From: Betaproteobacteria bacterium RIFCSPLOWO2_12_FULL_62_58
GTDB taxonomy: Bacteria; Pseudomonadota; Gammaproteobacteria; Burkholderiales; SG8-41
Length of the DNA: 55,889 bases
Reading direction: 5' to 3'
Assembly: GCA_001772005.1 (NCBI GenBank)
Contig: MERI01000201.1
Span: 1 to 55,889, forward strand
Shown in pieces: positions 55,845-55,889 of this stretch. The notes below the pieces were generated by a model. That model was not told the DNA's origin and made no database searches. It saw only the letters and a list, made by a program, of their open reading frames with translations. The first letter of the stretch is position 1; each line of letters begins with the position of its first letter. Both the position numbers and the translations under genes were made by a program.

Positions 55845-55889
55845 ACTGCGGTGCAAGAGTTTTCCACGGCGGCGCGCATGCGGTGCCTT

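Overview
The window reads as a GC-rich chromosomal segment of a betaproteobacterium, probably related to Burkholderiales or Nitrosomonadales-type sulfur oxidisers. Supporting signs are the sua5/YciO - M50 protease - trpS - scpA - scpB order, two tripartite-tricarboxylate-type (Bug) receptors, a CydP-type small oxidase protein, and a sat-aprBA cluster. No rRNA, tRNA, CRISPR array, complete insertion sequence or prophage was seen. Placement at genus level is not possible from this sequence alone.

Layout. 1-3236 (minus): TolC, membrane-fusion protein and the start of an RND pump. 3523-11363 (plus): ATP sulfurylase and APS reductase (sat-aprB-aprA), followed by a YkgJ-type cysteine-cluster protein, a MoxR/NorQ/CbbQ AAA ATPase and a NorD/CbbO VWA protein. 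11523-16567 (plus): a complete branched-chain-amino-acid-type ABC importer. 16571-23535 (minus): a BT1-like transporter, then scpB, scpA, trpS, an M50 protease, a YciO-type synthase and a PHP phosphoesterase read as a housekeeping block. 23693-24316: HNH nuclease. 24561-28559: RhlE-like helicase, TauE/SafE exporter, four-domain rhodanese. 28575-30537: orphan PIN protein and a Fic protein with its own operator array. 30709-34690: exonuclease, lipoprotein, two Bug receptors. 35040-39433: LolD/FtsX-like ABC pair plus AttH/CrtC-type lipocalin protein. 39559-43716: PAS-GAF-GGDEF-EAL protein. 43806-46418: clpB. 46871-47607: remains of a cytochrome bd operon and a HAD gene. 47755-50626: YeiH-type sulfate exporter, a 41-residue membrane peptide, a universal stress protein and a membrane-anchored unknown. 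50675-55049: glutamate-synthase-like FMN protein, nadC, and a soluble GAF sensor kinase with its NarL-type regulator. 55239-55844: a PD-(D/E)XK-like nuclease in less GC-rich DNA.

How the genes may work together. Sulfur chemistry recurs: APS reductase and ATP sulfurylase interconvert sulfite, APS and sulfate with ATP yield in the oxidative direction, and TauE/SafE, rhodanese and YeiH-type proteins could handle sulfite, sulfane sulfur and sulfate. The ATPase/VWA pair next to sat-aprBA resembles pairs that activate metalloenzymes, so it may service APS reductase or ATP sulfurylase; that is inference.

The most unusual signal is non-coding. A roughly 195-210 bp element occurs three times (14348-14557, 34727-34921, 46426-46619). 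Each copy is bounded by two hairpins and carries an inner inverted repeat whose two arms change together between copies. All three copies have the same polarity relative to the next gene, with the same hairpin 2, 7 or 36 nt before a start codon. In front of clpB the element lies between a plausible sigma-32 promoter and the start codon, so it would form almost the whole 5' leader. Other repeat families fill the spacers of the sat-apr and liv operons. A second striking feature is an in-frame junction of the CydA N-terminus to the CydX C-terminus, which looks like a deletion of most of the cyd operon or an assembly join.
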